From positions 2,499,024 through 2,563,023 of the forward strand of contig HG738140.1 in assembly GCA_000499405.2 (NCBI GenBank): DNA of 64,000 bases, written 5' to 3'. Below the pieces are notes generated by a model. That model saw only the letters and a program-made list of their open reading frames with translations, had not been told where the DNA came from and did no database searches. A program made the translations under genes and the position numbers. Positions 14,461 through 35,489 of the stretch are shown here, one piece after another (within the stretch, counting starts at the first letter, position 1; every line of letters begins with the position of its first letter). The DNA is from Onchocerca volvulus. Taxonomy: Eukaryota > Nematoda > Chromadorea > Rhabditida > Onchocercidae.

Positions 14461-15059
14461 AATTAGATAAAAGTAAGTAAAATTAGTGATTTTAAAATTC
14501 ATTAATTGGCAATTTTAAATAAACAATCTATTTTTTTTCCATATCATTTGTTTCTGCTTACAACAACTAAAATTTCAATAATTTCAACTAGTTATTCTGT
14601 TTTTGTCAATCAAACATATTTGAGAAGTTATATGCTTGCTGATGCAAACCTTTTTTTTTTTTTTTTTCAAACTTATTATTGCAATTTCGGTAAAATTTTC
14701 TTAAACTTCTCAGCAAGCAGGCTCAATCGTTTATTTAAAATTTTTTTAAAAAAAAAAATTTTCTTTGATTGAGTTGCTGTCACAAAAATTAAGAGAAATT
14801 TCTGGCTTCTAGAATGTATGAATGAATATCATATTGTTATGAAAATTGTGAAAAAATTTTTTTAAAATTTTTGTCGTCAAATTTAAATTATATCAATTAA
14901 TCTTTATCAAAATTTAGTTGATAGGATATTAATCTTAACTTTCAAGTTTCAATTTAAATTCTCGCTATTAATCACTAACATATGAGTATTATTTAATCCT
15001 TAGGCTATTTATTTTTGCCTTCTCATTTTTACTTTAGCAAATATAAGTAGTAATTTCAA

Positions 15060-15480
15060 TTACGTAAAACTGGCCGATTTATCTGTAGGTCATACTGTAC
15101 CGTACAGTAACCTACTGATTAGCCTAATGGTCATAACTAAAAGGAGAATCATCATTTCCATCTAAAATTAATCGTCAAATTTCAACTCTTCACAAATTTA
15201 CCAAAAATTATGCCTATATTCGAACTGGGAGTAGTCAATATTCAATATATTTCATTGGATTTTAATTTTATATCAATAGTCTTAAATGTCTATCGTCATA
15301 CTGTATCATACAGTAATCCATTGACTAATCTAATAATGATAATTAAAGAAGAATTTATCATTTTCCATCTAAAAATTATTTTTCAAATTTCAATTCGTCA
15401 CAAAATTTCCAAAATTATGCCTTTATCCAATATGAAAATAGTCAATATTCAACACATTTCATTGAATTTTAAATTAAAAT
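15060..15480. repeat. Two copies of an approximately 210 bp repeat with hairpin core
   Basis: Each copy has a palindromic CATACTGTA...TACAGTAA core (15093-15109 and 15299-15315), then TCTAATAATGATAATTAAAG-like sequence, TTTCCATCTAAAA, TCAAATTTCAA, TTATGCCT and GTCAATATTCAA. A shorter third relic, with AGCAATCAATATTCAACATA, follows near 15640. Open frames here are repeat-derived. Confidence 0.75.
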
Positions 15481-18396
15481 TTGATTTTTTCATTCCAAAA
15501 ATATCAAATATTTTTTCCTATTTTTTCTTTTCTTTTGCTATTACATATTCAAGAATCTGATTCAAAGAAAATGATTGTAATCGAAATTTCAATTTCAAGC
15601 ACTCCTCTTTGTATCGAGAATATGATTGATAAGAAGCAATCAATATTCAACATAATTTATTCAATTTTAATTTAAAAACTTTTCAACAATTTAAAATTTT
15701 TTCTTTCTTCTCTTTTTTTTTTTTTTTTTGCTCATACATAATATCCGGTAAAACTGATTGCTAAAAGAGTGATTGTAATTGAAATTTCAATTTTAAGTGC
15801 TTTTCTCCTAAGTTGCACATCAATGAATAATATAAGACAGTTGGTGCTTGGTAACAAATGCGTTTAACTTGGTCGAAAAGGCATTTTAACCAATTATTCT
15901 GACAGGTCGAGGAAAATTTTTGATTGACAATTCACATAAAATTTGGCATTTCCCGCAACAATTTTTATTTTCCTCGGGAATTATAACTCTTAGCTATCAT
16001 TATTATCATCGTTATCACCATTATCACCATTATCACTACTAATACCAACATTTCAACCGCGAACATTCATCTATCTTAAACTAAAATCATTGTTTCAATT
16101 TAAAGCTATTATTACACAATTTTTTTTCTTTTTTTTTTTTTTTTTTTGAAAAACTATCTTAATGCTAGAACCATTATTTTAAGAAAAAAAAAAAAAAAAG
16201 GAAAAGAAAAGAAAAATTAAATCTAACAACTGCGACATTTTCAATATTTAATTATCAATATTGATTGATTGGATGATTGAAAAATTGATTGATTAGAATA
16301 ATTTGTACTCATGATTAAATCAATACAAAAAACATATATTTCAACTTGAAGCCATTATTTTGTTGAAAGCCATATTAATACTATAATCATTATTTAACAG
16401 GAAAAAAAAATCAATCAAATTTAATAATGTTAACTTTTTTGATAATTCAAAATATCTGCTTTCAATTTTTTTCCAAATTCATATAAAAAATCATATTTTT
16501 TTGTGTTACTTTAATAGAATGCAAATCATATCATATCAATTAATCAAGCGATCAATCACTACTATATTTGATATTACGAAGGAATGGTTTTGAAAGCTAA
16601 AACTGGTTTCAAAAAAAATTATTTCCGGGAATGAAAAAAAAAAAAAATGAAACTGAGCAAAAAAAAAAAAAAAGAAAATTTTTCTGCAAATTCTATTTTA
16701 ATCAATAAAAGCATTTGTTAAAGATGAAGCTTTTAGCTTTGCATAAAAGTTGTTTTAAATGTTGAAATTATTTCAATGAAACAACTTTAAAAAAAAAAAA
16801 TTAAAAACAATTTAAAAAATTTAAAAAAAATTAAAAATGAAATTTAAAGCACTGAGAACTATTAACAAATAGCATTTTATACTAATTTAAATTTTTTGAT
16901 ATATGTTTTGGAAGGAAAAGTTCCCAGATGGGAAATGAATCCATAATTCCAGTTTTCATCAATAAATATTTCATTTAAAAACTCTTGAAATAAAAAAACT
17001 TGAAAGTTGAAATTCTTGAAATTTTTGAAACTTAATATGATAACGCTAATAAAATTGAATTTTAAAAAAGTTTCAACATGGAATTTAAAAAAAAATTATG
17101 AGATGATGATCAATCGGATAGGATGAGCTTTTTTTCATAAATAAAAGTTCGTAAATTTTAAAATTAAAAATGCACCAACCTTTTTTACTCATTGGTTTTA
17201 AAACCATTTTGTCCAATTTATGAAACTTTTTTTTACGACCATCATATTCAGTTGAACTTGGACCATCCATATTATATGAGCAAATTTGTTTGATGCAGTA
17301 ATTCTTTTCCAAAAATCAAATTAGAATACTCAAAAAGAAAAACTTTTATTCAATATTTACTGCAACATTTCTGATTTTTAATCTGAAATATTGACATTTT
17401 TTTGAATTAAATAAAACTTTCTTATATCGTAACAATTTGCGAACATTAATTATAATTTATGGAACATTTAGTAGTGCAATAAAGAAAAATTGAAAAAACG
17501 AATAGAACAGTATTCAATTGGAAATCGAAACAAATGATTGGTTTGGTTTTGTCAAAAATTTTAAATTGTTTAATCATTGAAACGAAAAAGTCACGGTCTT
17601 CATTTTACGGCCCTATGTGCTTTGATTGATTTTTTGATGTCGTTTTTTATCAAATTTCCAATTAATCACAATTGAATAAATTGCTAATTAATCATAATAA
17701 ACGAGAAATCGATAATCTGTTTGTTTGTTTTCCGAAAAAATGATTTAAAATTACTAAAATTTATCAGCTTATACTAGAACACATCTAATAAAGGATTTAT
17801 TAATCGAATGATTTTTTTTCTTCTAATTTTCCGATTATTTCACTTCATTAAAATAATTCATTAATTAATTTGAACACTTTAAACAGCTGTTAGTAATTAA
17901 TATTAAGTTTTATTATTTCATTATTCGATTTTCTCATTTTTTCTTTTTTTTTGCTTAACAATAAAGAGAAGAGTAATATTTAATGAAGATATTTTCCATA
18001 AATTTCAATTTTTAAATTGATTTCTTGCACAAGGTGGTTTATTGAGATATCTTTTATTGAATTAGGAAAGATAATAAAAAAATAAAAGTAGTGGTTAGTG
18101 ATAAAAACAAAGCAAAGCTTAGTAAGTTGAAAAAATAGATTAATTTTAAGCAAAAACTGTTTTTTAAAAGAAATTGAAATTTATGAAATGAAATTTGAGA
18201 TTTCTGAAATCATTTTTAAATTAAAATTTATGGAATGAAATTTGAACAATGATACAGATTGTTTTAGTAATGCACATGATATTGAAATAGAATTGAGTTA
18301 GATCAAAAATTCTTTTTTTTTTTTTTTTCTCCATTAAATTCATCATAATTTGACCTTTTTGACATTAACCTATATTTGACAATTTATTGATGTATA

Positions 18397-18407
18397 GGAG
18401 AGAGAGG

Positions 18408-18440
<33 letters not shown>
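18397..18440. repeat. (GA)n microsatellite
   Basis: GA-rich run with a few GGGA interruptions. Confidence 0.9.
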
Positions 18441-18442
<2 letters not shown>

Positions 18443-18655
18443 AAGGAATGGATATGAATGTTAAAGGAGAATTAATAGCGATGTCATCATTAATTCACTA
18501 TTAGTAGCAGCAGTTCATAAATCTAAATGACGACTGTCAGGCATTCATCCCCTCAAGGGTAATAAATCAAAATGATAAAAGGGCGAAGGGCAGCCGCCTA
18601 GGTTGCAACGAAAGATGACAATACAATAAAAATAGATGGCGCAAAATGAAGTGAA

Positions 18656-18736
18656 GAAGGAAAGGAAGGAAGGAAGGAAGGAAGGAAGGAAGGAAAGGAA
18701 GGAAGGAAAGGAAGGAAAGGAAGGAAAGGAAGGAAA
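18656..18736. repeat. (GGAA)n microsatellite
   Basis: About twenty GGAA/GGAAA units inside a locally less AT-rich stretch (about 18480-18790). The Ser/Phe/Pro-rich minus-strand open frames are produced by the repeat. Confidence 0.95.
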
Positions 18737-18852
18737 AGATGATGGCCTTCGACATCGATAGATTAGATGAAATGAGCGTCTGAAGTTCTTCTCTTCTCCA
18801 TCATTCTCCATCAATTTTCACTCCTCCCATACTTGATATTACTGAACAGGAC

Positions 18853-19376
18853 GACAATTATGATGATGATGATGAGGATGAGGATGAGGATGAGAATAAT
18901 GAAGAATTAATAATTGGAAGAATAATGATGACGATAATACCGAGATAATAATGATGAGAATAGCGAAAAGGATGATGCTAGATGGTGATGATGATGATGA
19001 TGAGGATGAGGATGAGAATAATGAAGAATTAATAATTGGAAGAATAATGATGACGATAATACCGAGATAATAATGATGAGAATAGTGAAAAGGATGATTG
19101 CTAGATGGTGATGATGATGATGATGAGGATGAGGATGAGAATAATGAAGAATTAATAATTGGAAGAATAATGATGACGATAATACCGAGATAATAATGAT
19201 GAGAATAGTGAAAAGGATGATTGCTAGATGGTGATGATGATGATGATGAGGATGATGAGGATGAGGATGAGAATAATGAAGAATTAATAATTGGAAGAAT
19301 AATGATGACGATAATACCGAGATAATAATGATGAGAATAGTGAAAAGGATGATTGCTAGATGGTGATGATGATGAT
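18853..19376. repeat. Tandem array, about 121 bp unit, 4 copies
   Basis: Four nearly identical units, each with a GAT-rich block (GATGATGATGAGGATGAG), AATAATGAAGAATTAATAAT, TGGAAGAATAATGATGACG, ATAATACCGAGATAATAATG and AAAAGGATGATTGCTAGATG. The GAT block varies in length, and the array stops abruptly at N (19377), so the copy number may be collapsed. Confidence 0.93.
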
Positions 19377-19377
19377 N
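19377..19377. other. Ambiguous base / probable assembly join
   Basis: Single N directly after the GAT-rich block of the fourth 121-bp unit and before a poly-A run. Continuity of sequence across this point is not assured. Confidence 0.8.
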
Positions 19378-21663
19378 AAAAAAAAAAAAGAAAGGAACTT
19401 TCTAGTCTTCTAGTTGATGATGATGCATCAGAAGGAATGAAGAATGAAATCTATTTGATTCCGGAAACGATGTCATTCATTTGCTATCATCGATTCTTGT
19501 TTTTTTTTTTGTTCTTTTCGCAATTCCTAAATTCAGTAATTTTTCAAATTGACATCTTCCGTTTGGTATTCCATCAATCACGAAAGAAGAAAAATTACTC
19601 AAATCTTCACTGTTACAAAAATAAATTTCAATATGCCAAAATATTGGTGGAGAATGAAGAAAATATATTCTTTTTTTTTTTTTCAATTTACTCCTTCAAA
19701 TTCAACTTATCCTTCAACTTTTTCCGTCACTTACAGTATCACTAACTTTTGCAATAGTTATTTCATACTGGATGATAAGAAATTCGCTGTTAAAATATCA
19801 TTATCATCCTTGCATTCGAAAATTTTTCAGATGCTTAAAATTAATTAACGACTATTTTATCTTCTTTACTTATCAGAAAATGAAATAGATATCTAGTTAT
19901 GTAGAAAAAAAAAAAAAAAAAACACAAAGATATCTAATTAGAAAAAAATATCCAGTAAAAAAAAAAAAAAGGAAAAATTAGAAAAAAGATATCTTATCAC
20001 AGATGAAAAATGGTTTGAATTTAATGATGTATCAAAGATTCTAATTTGAACGTTTCTTAAAACTTACAAATTACGGGATATGAGTACTTAAACGGAATAT
20101 AAAATGGCATTTGATTAGAATTTTCTACAATTTCTATCCTACGATATAATTTTTCATAATTATTTATTATGTATGTCGTAAAAGAATTGGAAAAAATGCA
20201 ATTAATATCATTTTTTTTTTTTGTAATTTGATTAAATTCATAAAAAAAAAAAATCTTATTTACAAATATATTTCCGATTTCTAGATTATTTAATGAATGG
20301 TAAACATTCCAAAATTGATAGAAGAAAATTTTTATGAAATTGTCACAAAATTTATGAGATTGTCTTAATTATCTTACAAAAAGAATTGGAAAAAATGCAA
20401 AAAAAGGAAAAATAAAAATTAAATATTTTTTACAAAAAATTTAATGAATATTATTGAAAATAGAGATCATTTATCAATAAAAGTTTTCCGATGAAATTTA
20501 CCGTTTCATGATTTTATTTGATGAATGTAAAATATTTCAAAAAATAGACGAAAATTTATGAATTTGTCGGTTGTTATTCGGTTTGCACGAGAAATCAATA
20601 AATTTGTAAGTAGTTGAATTTTGAATTTGTGAAATAAAATGAAGATTTATAGTGACAAGAAGATTGAAACTACTGATATGTCTTTTATCTAAAAATTCGA
20701 GAATCCAACCCAATGATATGTTTTGTCCATTTGTCATCAATTGTCCTTTTCTCATCATTTTCCACTTCGTTGAATCCGAAAAATTCTCCAACTATTCATT
20801 TGTCTTTTTTCTTTTTTATGCCAAATATCTCATTAGCGTAAGGTCAAAAGGTCAAATATGTTTAAACTAATTTTTTTACAGGTAAATTATTACTATGCAA
20901 AAGATTGTGATACTTTCATGCCATCATATCTCATTAGCATCATAAGGTCAAAAAGTTAAATGTTTCTACCTAATTTGTTATAATTCTTGATAATATTGAT
21001 AACTTATCAATACGTAAACGATTGTGACACATTGTTACAAATCAGAATATTCTAGATATTTTGTAAAAATCACTACTCAAGGTCAACATATTAACGATAC
21101 ACATATTGCAAATCGTAATATTACAAAATACTTATTCGGGACTAAAAAATTCAAAAAAATGTTTCAAATTTCAACTGAAAATTGAAATCATTGGCTCAAA
21201 TTTGACAAATGAAATGTAAATTTCAAAGTTTTCCAGTTTTAAAGTAAAATTTTGACGATATTTTAAAAATTTTCAAATATTTTCAATTTCAAATTTAAAA
21301 TCTTACATTTAGAAATTTTGGAAATGGAATATTTTCAAAAAATTATTTACATTTCGCGTTAATGAGAATTAACGTTCATGATTATGCATAAAATATTTTT
21401 ACAAATTTTTACAAACTTTGCCAAACTTTTATAATTCTTATGTATGCATGAAACGTTAATTTCGATTAGCGTGAAATTTAAATAATTTTTCAAAATTTCG
21501 TGAAAATTCAACTTTTCTTGTCCAATCAATAATTATCTAATTAGATGAACAAAAAAACAGAAAACTTTATATGAGAAGAAAAGAAAAAAAGAAAATGAAA
21601 TATCATTATCAAAAATGATAGTAAACAAATTAGATGTATCAATTTACTAAGATGTAAGCAAAT

Positions 21664-21669
21664 TTTATT
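21664..21669 (-). promoter_or_regulatory. Polyadenylation signal of the ATPase gene
   Basis: A minus-strand AATAAA lies about 95 nt downstream of the ATPase stop codon. No other canonical hexamer is closer, so it is the likely 3' end signal. Confidence 0.5.
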
Positions 21670-21763
21670 CATATCAACAGATATAGTTATGTAATTTAGG
21701 TAATGTCATAGTTTTAACGGATCGATATCATTGTTATCAATATCATCATCATTATCAATATTA

Positions 21764-31767
<10,004 letters not shown>

Positions 31768-33421
31768 TTCGAATTTGTGAATTCAACCAGGAAACAGCAA
31801 TGCAACTCGAACAATACTTAGATTTTTTAAGAAATGGCATTATTTCTAGAAAAAAAAATTAACTGGAATTTACATATGTCAAAAAATGCTTTTGATTGAA
31901 TTACTACAGGGCAAATAATCGGTTCTTAATTTTAATTTTTCAAATTAGGAAGTTCACCTGTTTTTTAGAAAGATAAGAAAATCAAATTCAGATGATATGT
32001 TCGAAAACAGAAACTGTTTAAATTTTCAAATCGCGTTTCAGTAACGCCATTTATGTTCAAAAATAAAATTTGCTTGCAAGAGGCCCTGAATCTTAATTTT
32101 AATATGGCCAAAACCTCAATTTAAATTTGGGATTTTTGCAATTAAATGTAATAAAATTTTCGTAACTACTTTTCCTGAATTGTAATGAAGTTAGAATCAG
32201 ATTTTTTTTTTTTTTTTTTTTTTTTTTGAGTTTGAATTTATTGCTTCAGTTTAATTTTTAGGTAATCACTGACTTACAATAATTTTTAAATTGGAAATTT
32301 ATATGATGAATCGGTGGTTAGCAACATCTACTACTCTTTAATGAAGTATAATTTAGATTTACATTTTAGGATTTAGTAACCCAAACTTGGATATGAGCAG
32401 ATCATTGCTTTCATCATCTCAAATGGAATATCATTCATTAATTATCACTTATTACACTATTATTTTTGCTGGTTTTTCGAAATGATGATATTCGCAATTA
32501 TAAACAGTGATAACAACTCTATAATCATTCCTGCTTTGCTTCGTTTTTCTTCTTTTATCGAAATTAAACAAATTTTCATCGTGGTTGCTATGATGTTTTC
32601 TTCTTTTTATCATCGTTAATTATATCATTTCCGTTTTAATTTCAATTAAACATTTATTTTTCCTATTCTGGCTTTTTCTTATTACTTATTTTTCATGCGA
32701 AATTTGAAATCCATAAAATGGTAGTTTCATTTATTTGTACATGATAATATACAATTAATTGCTGAGCAAATTCCCGTTTCTTTGGTACTATCGACTTTAT
32801 TTTCAATTTCTTTCTTTAAATTATGTTCGCAGAGAATTTAGTCATACTGTAGAATTCAATCAAAAAAAAAGAAAAAAAGATGGAGATTTCTATTTCTAAA
32901 AATTGCAATCGATCATGATGATTGATTTTATCCGGTTAAAATTGATGTAAAAACTTTTGCTTTGATATTTGCATGACATAAAATCTGACGCAAGTATTCA
33001 GATACTGAAAATATAACACAAAAATCTTCTTTTTTTCTTTTTTTTCGAATCAATTTAGCTAAAATTTTGAAGCATTAAGTTAATCATAACAAATATTTTC
33101 GATTAACAACATAATTTAGATATTACATTTCAGGCGTTACATTTTGTTTATCTTCAACAAAAAGCTTTCATCTCTTGCGATCAGCATAAAATTCATCAAT
33201 CTTTCGGCATGCTTTTAATGTTTTCCATCAAATATTTCACTGACAACCTAAAATATTTGATAATAAATCTAAGCACGAGTAGAAAGCAAAACAAGATGAA
33301 ATTTTCTTATTCCTATAAAATGTATAATTTCAAGGGGACTTTTTGTTGAATTTTTTTTTGCAATTTGAATCTCGAAAATGCCAAAAATTACTGATAAATT
33401 TCGTCTTATGGGAGAGATAAT
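31768..33421. other. Spacer between ATPase start and aquaporin end
   Basis: No coding signal seen. It should hold the ATPase promoter and 5' UTR and the end of the aquaporin 3' UTR. A T tract lies at about 32202-32227. No TATA box or acceptor close to the ATPase ATG stands out. Confidence 0.5.
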
Positions 33422-33460
33422 TTAAAATTTAAAAGTATTAACAATACTTTTAAATTTTAA
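33422..33460. other. Perfect 18-bp inverted repeat 3' of the aquaporin
   Basis: Two 18-base arms (33422-33439 and 33443-33460) are perfect reverse complements separated by AAC. The hairpin starts 47 nt after the aquaporin stop codon, so it probably lies in the 3' UTR. It is AT-rich, which raises the chance of coincidence, but a perfect 18-bp stem with a 3-nt loop is still unusual. Confidence 0.6.
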
Positions 33461-33506
33461 ATATTTAGTATTAAAATTTAAAATATGGTGATTTCAAATA
33501 AAAAAT

Positions 33507-35489
33507 TTAAAAGAATAACCAATAAATTATGGCAGCAATAGGAGCAGAAATTAGATCAACAAGAAAAGGTATATAAATGAATCGCCATTCATAATGTATG
33601 GACAGAAATATGTATGTCGTAGAGGACAAGCCGATAGTCCTGGCCAGATTTGCTGTTTGGCCAATAGTGGAATATGCAATTAAGGTAATAATGCCCTGAA
33701 ATTTTACTTCTTTCTTTAGGAAATTAATTTCCATTTGCTATAGAATTAATTGTTTGTAATATTTTCGAACTGATTTTTAATCGCTTAAAATAAATTTAGC
33801 TATTGCTGGACTTAAATGAAATAAACTTAAATTTATGAAATGTATAAATTTAAATATTAAAATAATCGTACTCGTGTGATAGCTACAACCGAAGCACATA
33901 GAGTACCATTTTTACCACGACTGATAACACCTGTGAAGAGGTAAGCACAACAAATCAATGTACTCAGTGTTAATTCCATGAAAAAATACTGCAAATAATA
34001 AATTGGAATTCAATCTATTTTAATCTTTTTGATTGAATATTTTATTTAGTTCATCAAACAATGCATTGATTTCCAGTTTTAGTAATTTAATTTCCATTTT
34101 CATACTTATTTTTTGTTTTATTATGTCGAGAAATTTGTAAGAAAAAAAAAATATTAAATTCTTTAACTCATAAATTTGAGATTCACTTTTAACCTTTTGA
34201 TAAAACTCAAAGTTTGGATAAATAAGAATATTTACTTTGAAATTTCAGTAGATATTATTTAAGAAATTTATTCTTCAATATTGATATTTTCAAAGTTTAT
34301 GATAAATCTGTTGCGAATATATCTAATTCGCAACAATACATTCTGCAACAATTGTTTTACCTGCAAACCACTTGCTGCATATATATTCGTCGTACTGGAC
34401 CATTGCATTGCTGCATGCATTGCTACTGCAAATGCATGATTTTGCAGAATCCATTGCGCATAAACAGCACCAAAAAATGCTCCCAAAAATTGCATAAATA
34501 TCATAAAAAAACCAACTGCTAGACGACATTTTCCAACAAATATTACTGCCAATGTTTGGGCTGAAATTTCGAAGTAAATATTTTTATTTATCGAATTTTG
34601 CGTTTTTTATCACTTTATCAAAAATCGAAAATGAGTTTCAGATTTATGAATTGAAAAATTTAATATTTGTTAAATTTTTTAGAAACAATTTTTACTTTTT
34701 TTTTCACTCAGTTCGGTCGTTCATCGATCTGCTCTAATTATTTAACACAAAAAAAAAGAAAAAAAAAGGGTAAATTACCTGGATTGAAATATGCACCACT
34801 AAAACATCCCAAAGAGCACATTAATGCATATAAAATAGCACCATCTACTAATGATACTACTAACTGTGTGTTAATTGTATGCAAATATGAAAAAATACCT
34901 GAAATTGAAAAAATTTTAATTAAAAAATAAGATTTTTTCTCAAAAAAAATTTTTTTTTTTTTGAAAGATTTCTTTCGCTCAAAATTTTTTTCTAAATAAT
35001 TCGCAACAATTTTTTAAACTATTTTCCAAATAAATTTAATAAAAAAAATAATTACTAATAAAGTTTAAAAATTTTTGAATTCGTTAAAAACTCAAGTCTT
35101 GTCGCTTCAAAATTAGATTACTGAACGATAAAACTTACTCAAAAAAGTGAATATAAATGTGCCAACGAATTCTGCAATAGCAGGTAGAAAAAAGTCCCCT
35201 GGACTTGGCTTATATTCATTTCTGAATGAAAAGAAATACTGATTGAAATGTTTGAAAAATTCTAGAAATTTAAATAAATATTTTTGAAAGAAAAAATTTT
35301 TTTCATTAATTTTATTCGCGACTATGCTATCGGCATGAAAATAAATTAATTTTCTCTCCTGAAAAAAAATGGTATTAAAAATTAAACTATTTATTAATTA
35401 AATTACTAAAATTGGAAGTACCTTGGACTAGGTTGAGAGTTATGTTCTTTGCAAAAGTCAAATGATAATCGTTGGACAATAGGTTTCAT
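33507..35489 (-). CDS. Aquaporin with atypical second NPA box (6 exons)
   Basis: Membrane channel of the MIP/aquaporin family for water or small solutes. Exons (minus): 35489-35422, 35221-35139, 34898-34779, 34560-34361, 33988-33872, 33695-33507; phases agree and give 258 aa, normal for the family. TM1 carries AEFVGTFIFTF. The first pore half-helix is SGAYFNPAQT (N89, P90, A91). The second, where GxxxNPARSxG is expected, reads GQTANLARTIG (N212, L213, A214, R215): Pro is replaced by Leu while Asn and the selectivity-filter Arg are kept. The fold is complete with six hydrophobic segments, so this is not a decayed gene. It lies 1.7 kb upstream of the ATPase on the same strand. It could belong to the unorthodox AQP group found in nematodes; the substrate cannot be read from sequence. 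Confidence 0.92.

Larger units (their letters stand above)
1..21663. other. Gene-poor left arm without supportable exons
   Basis: No open frame here shows a recognisable domain, normal codon use or splice-linked continuation; the longest are low-complexity Phe/Ile/Lys/Asn-rich shadows. The region is AT-rich with many homopolymer runs and the tandem repeats listed separately. It could be intergenic, or part of a very long intron of a gene beyond the window. Confidence 0.7.

Noticed and set aside
18545..18814. Ser/Phe/Pro-repeat open frames
   Set aside because: Translation of the GGAA microsatellite; no start context or exons.
19353..19745. 130-aa open frame spanning the N
   Set aside because: It starts in the GAT repeat, crosses the ambiguous base and continues through Phe-rich low-complexity sequence; no domain or splice support.
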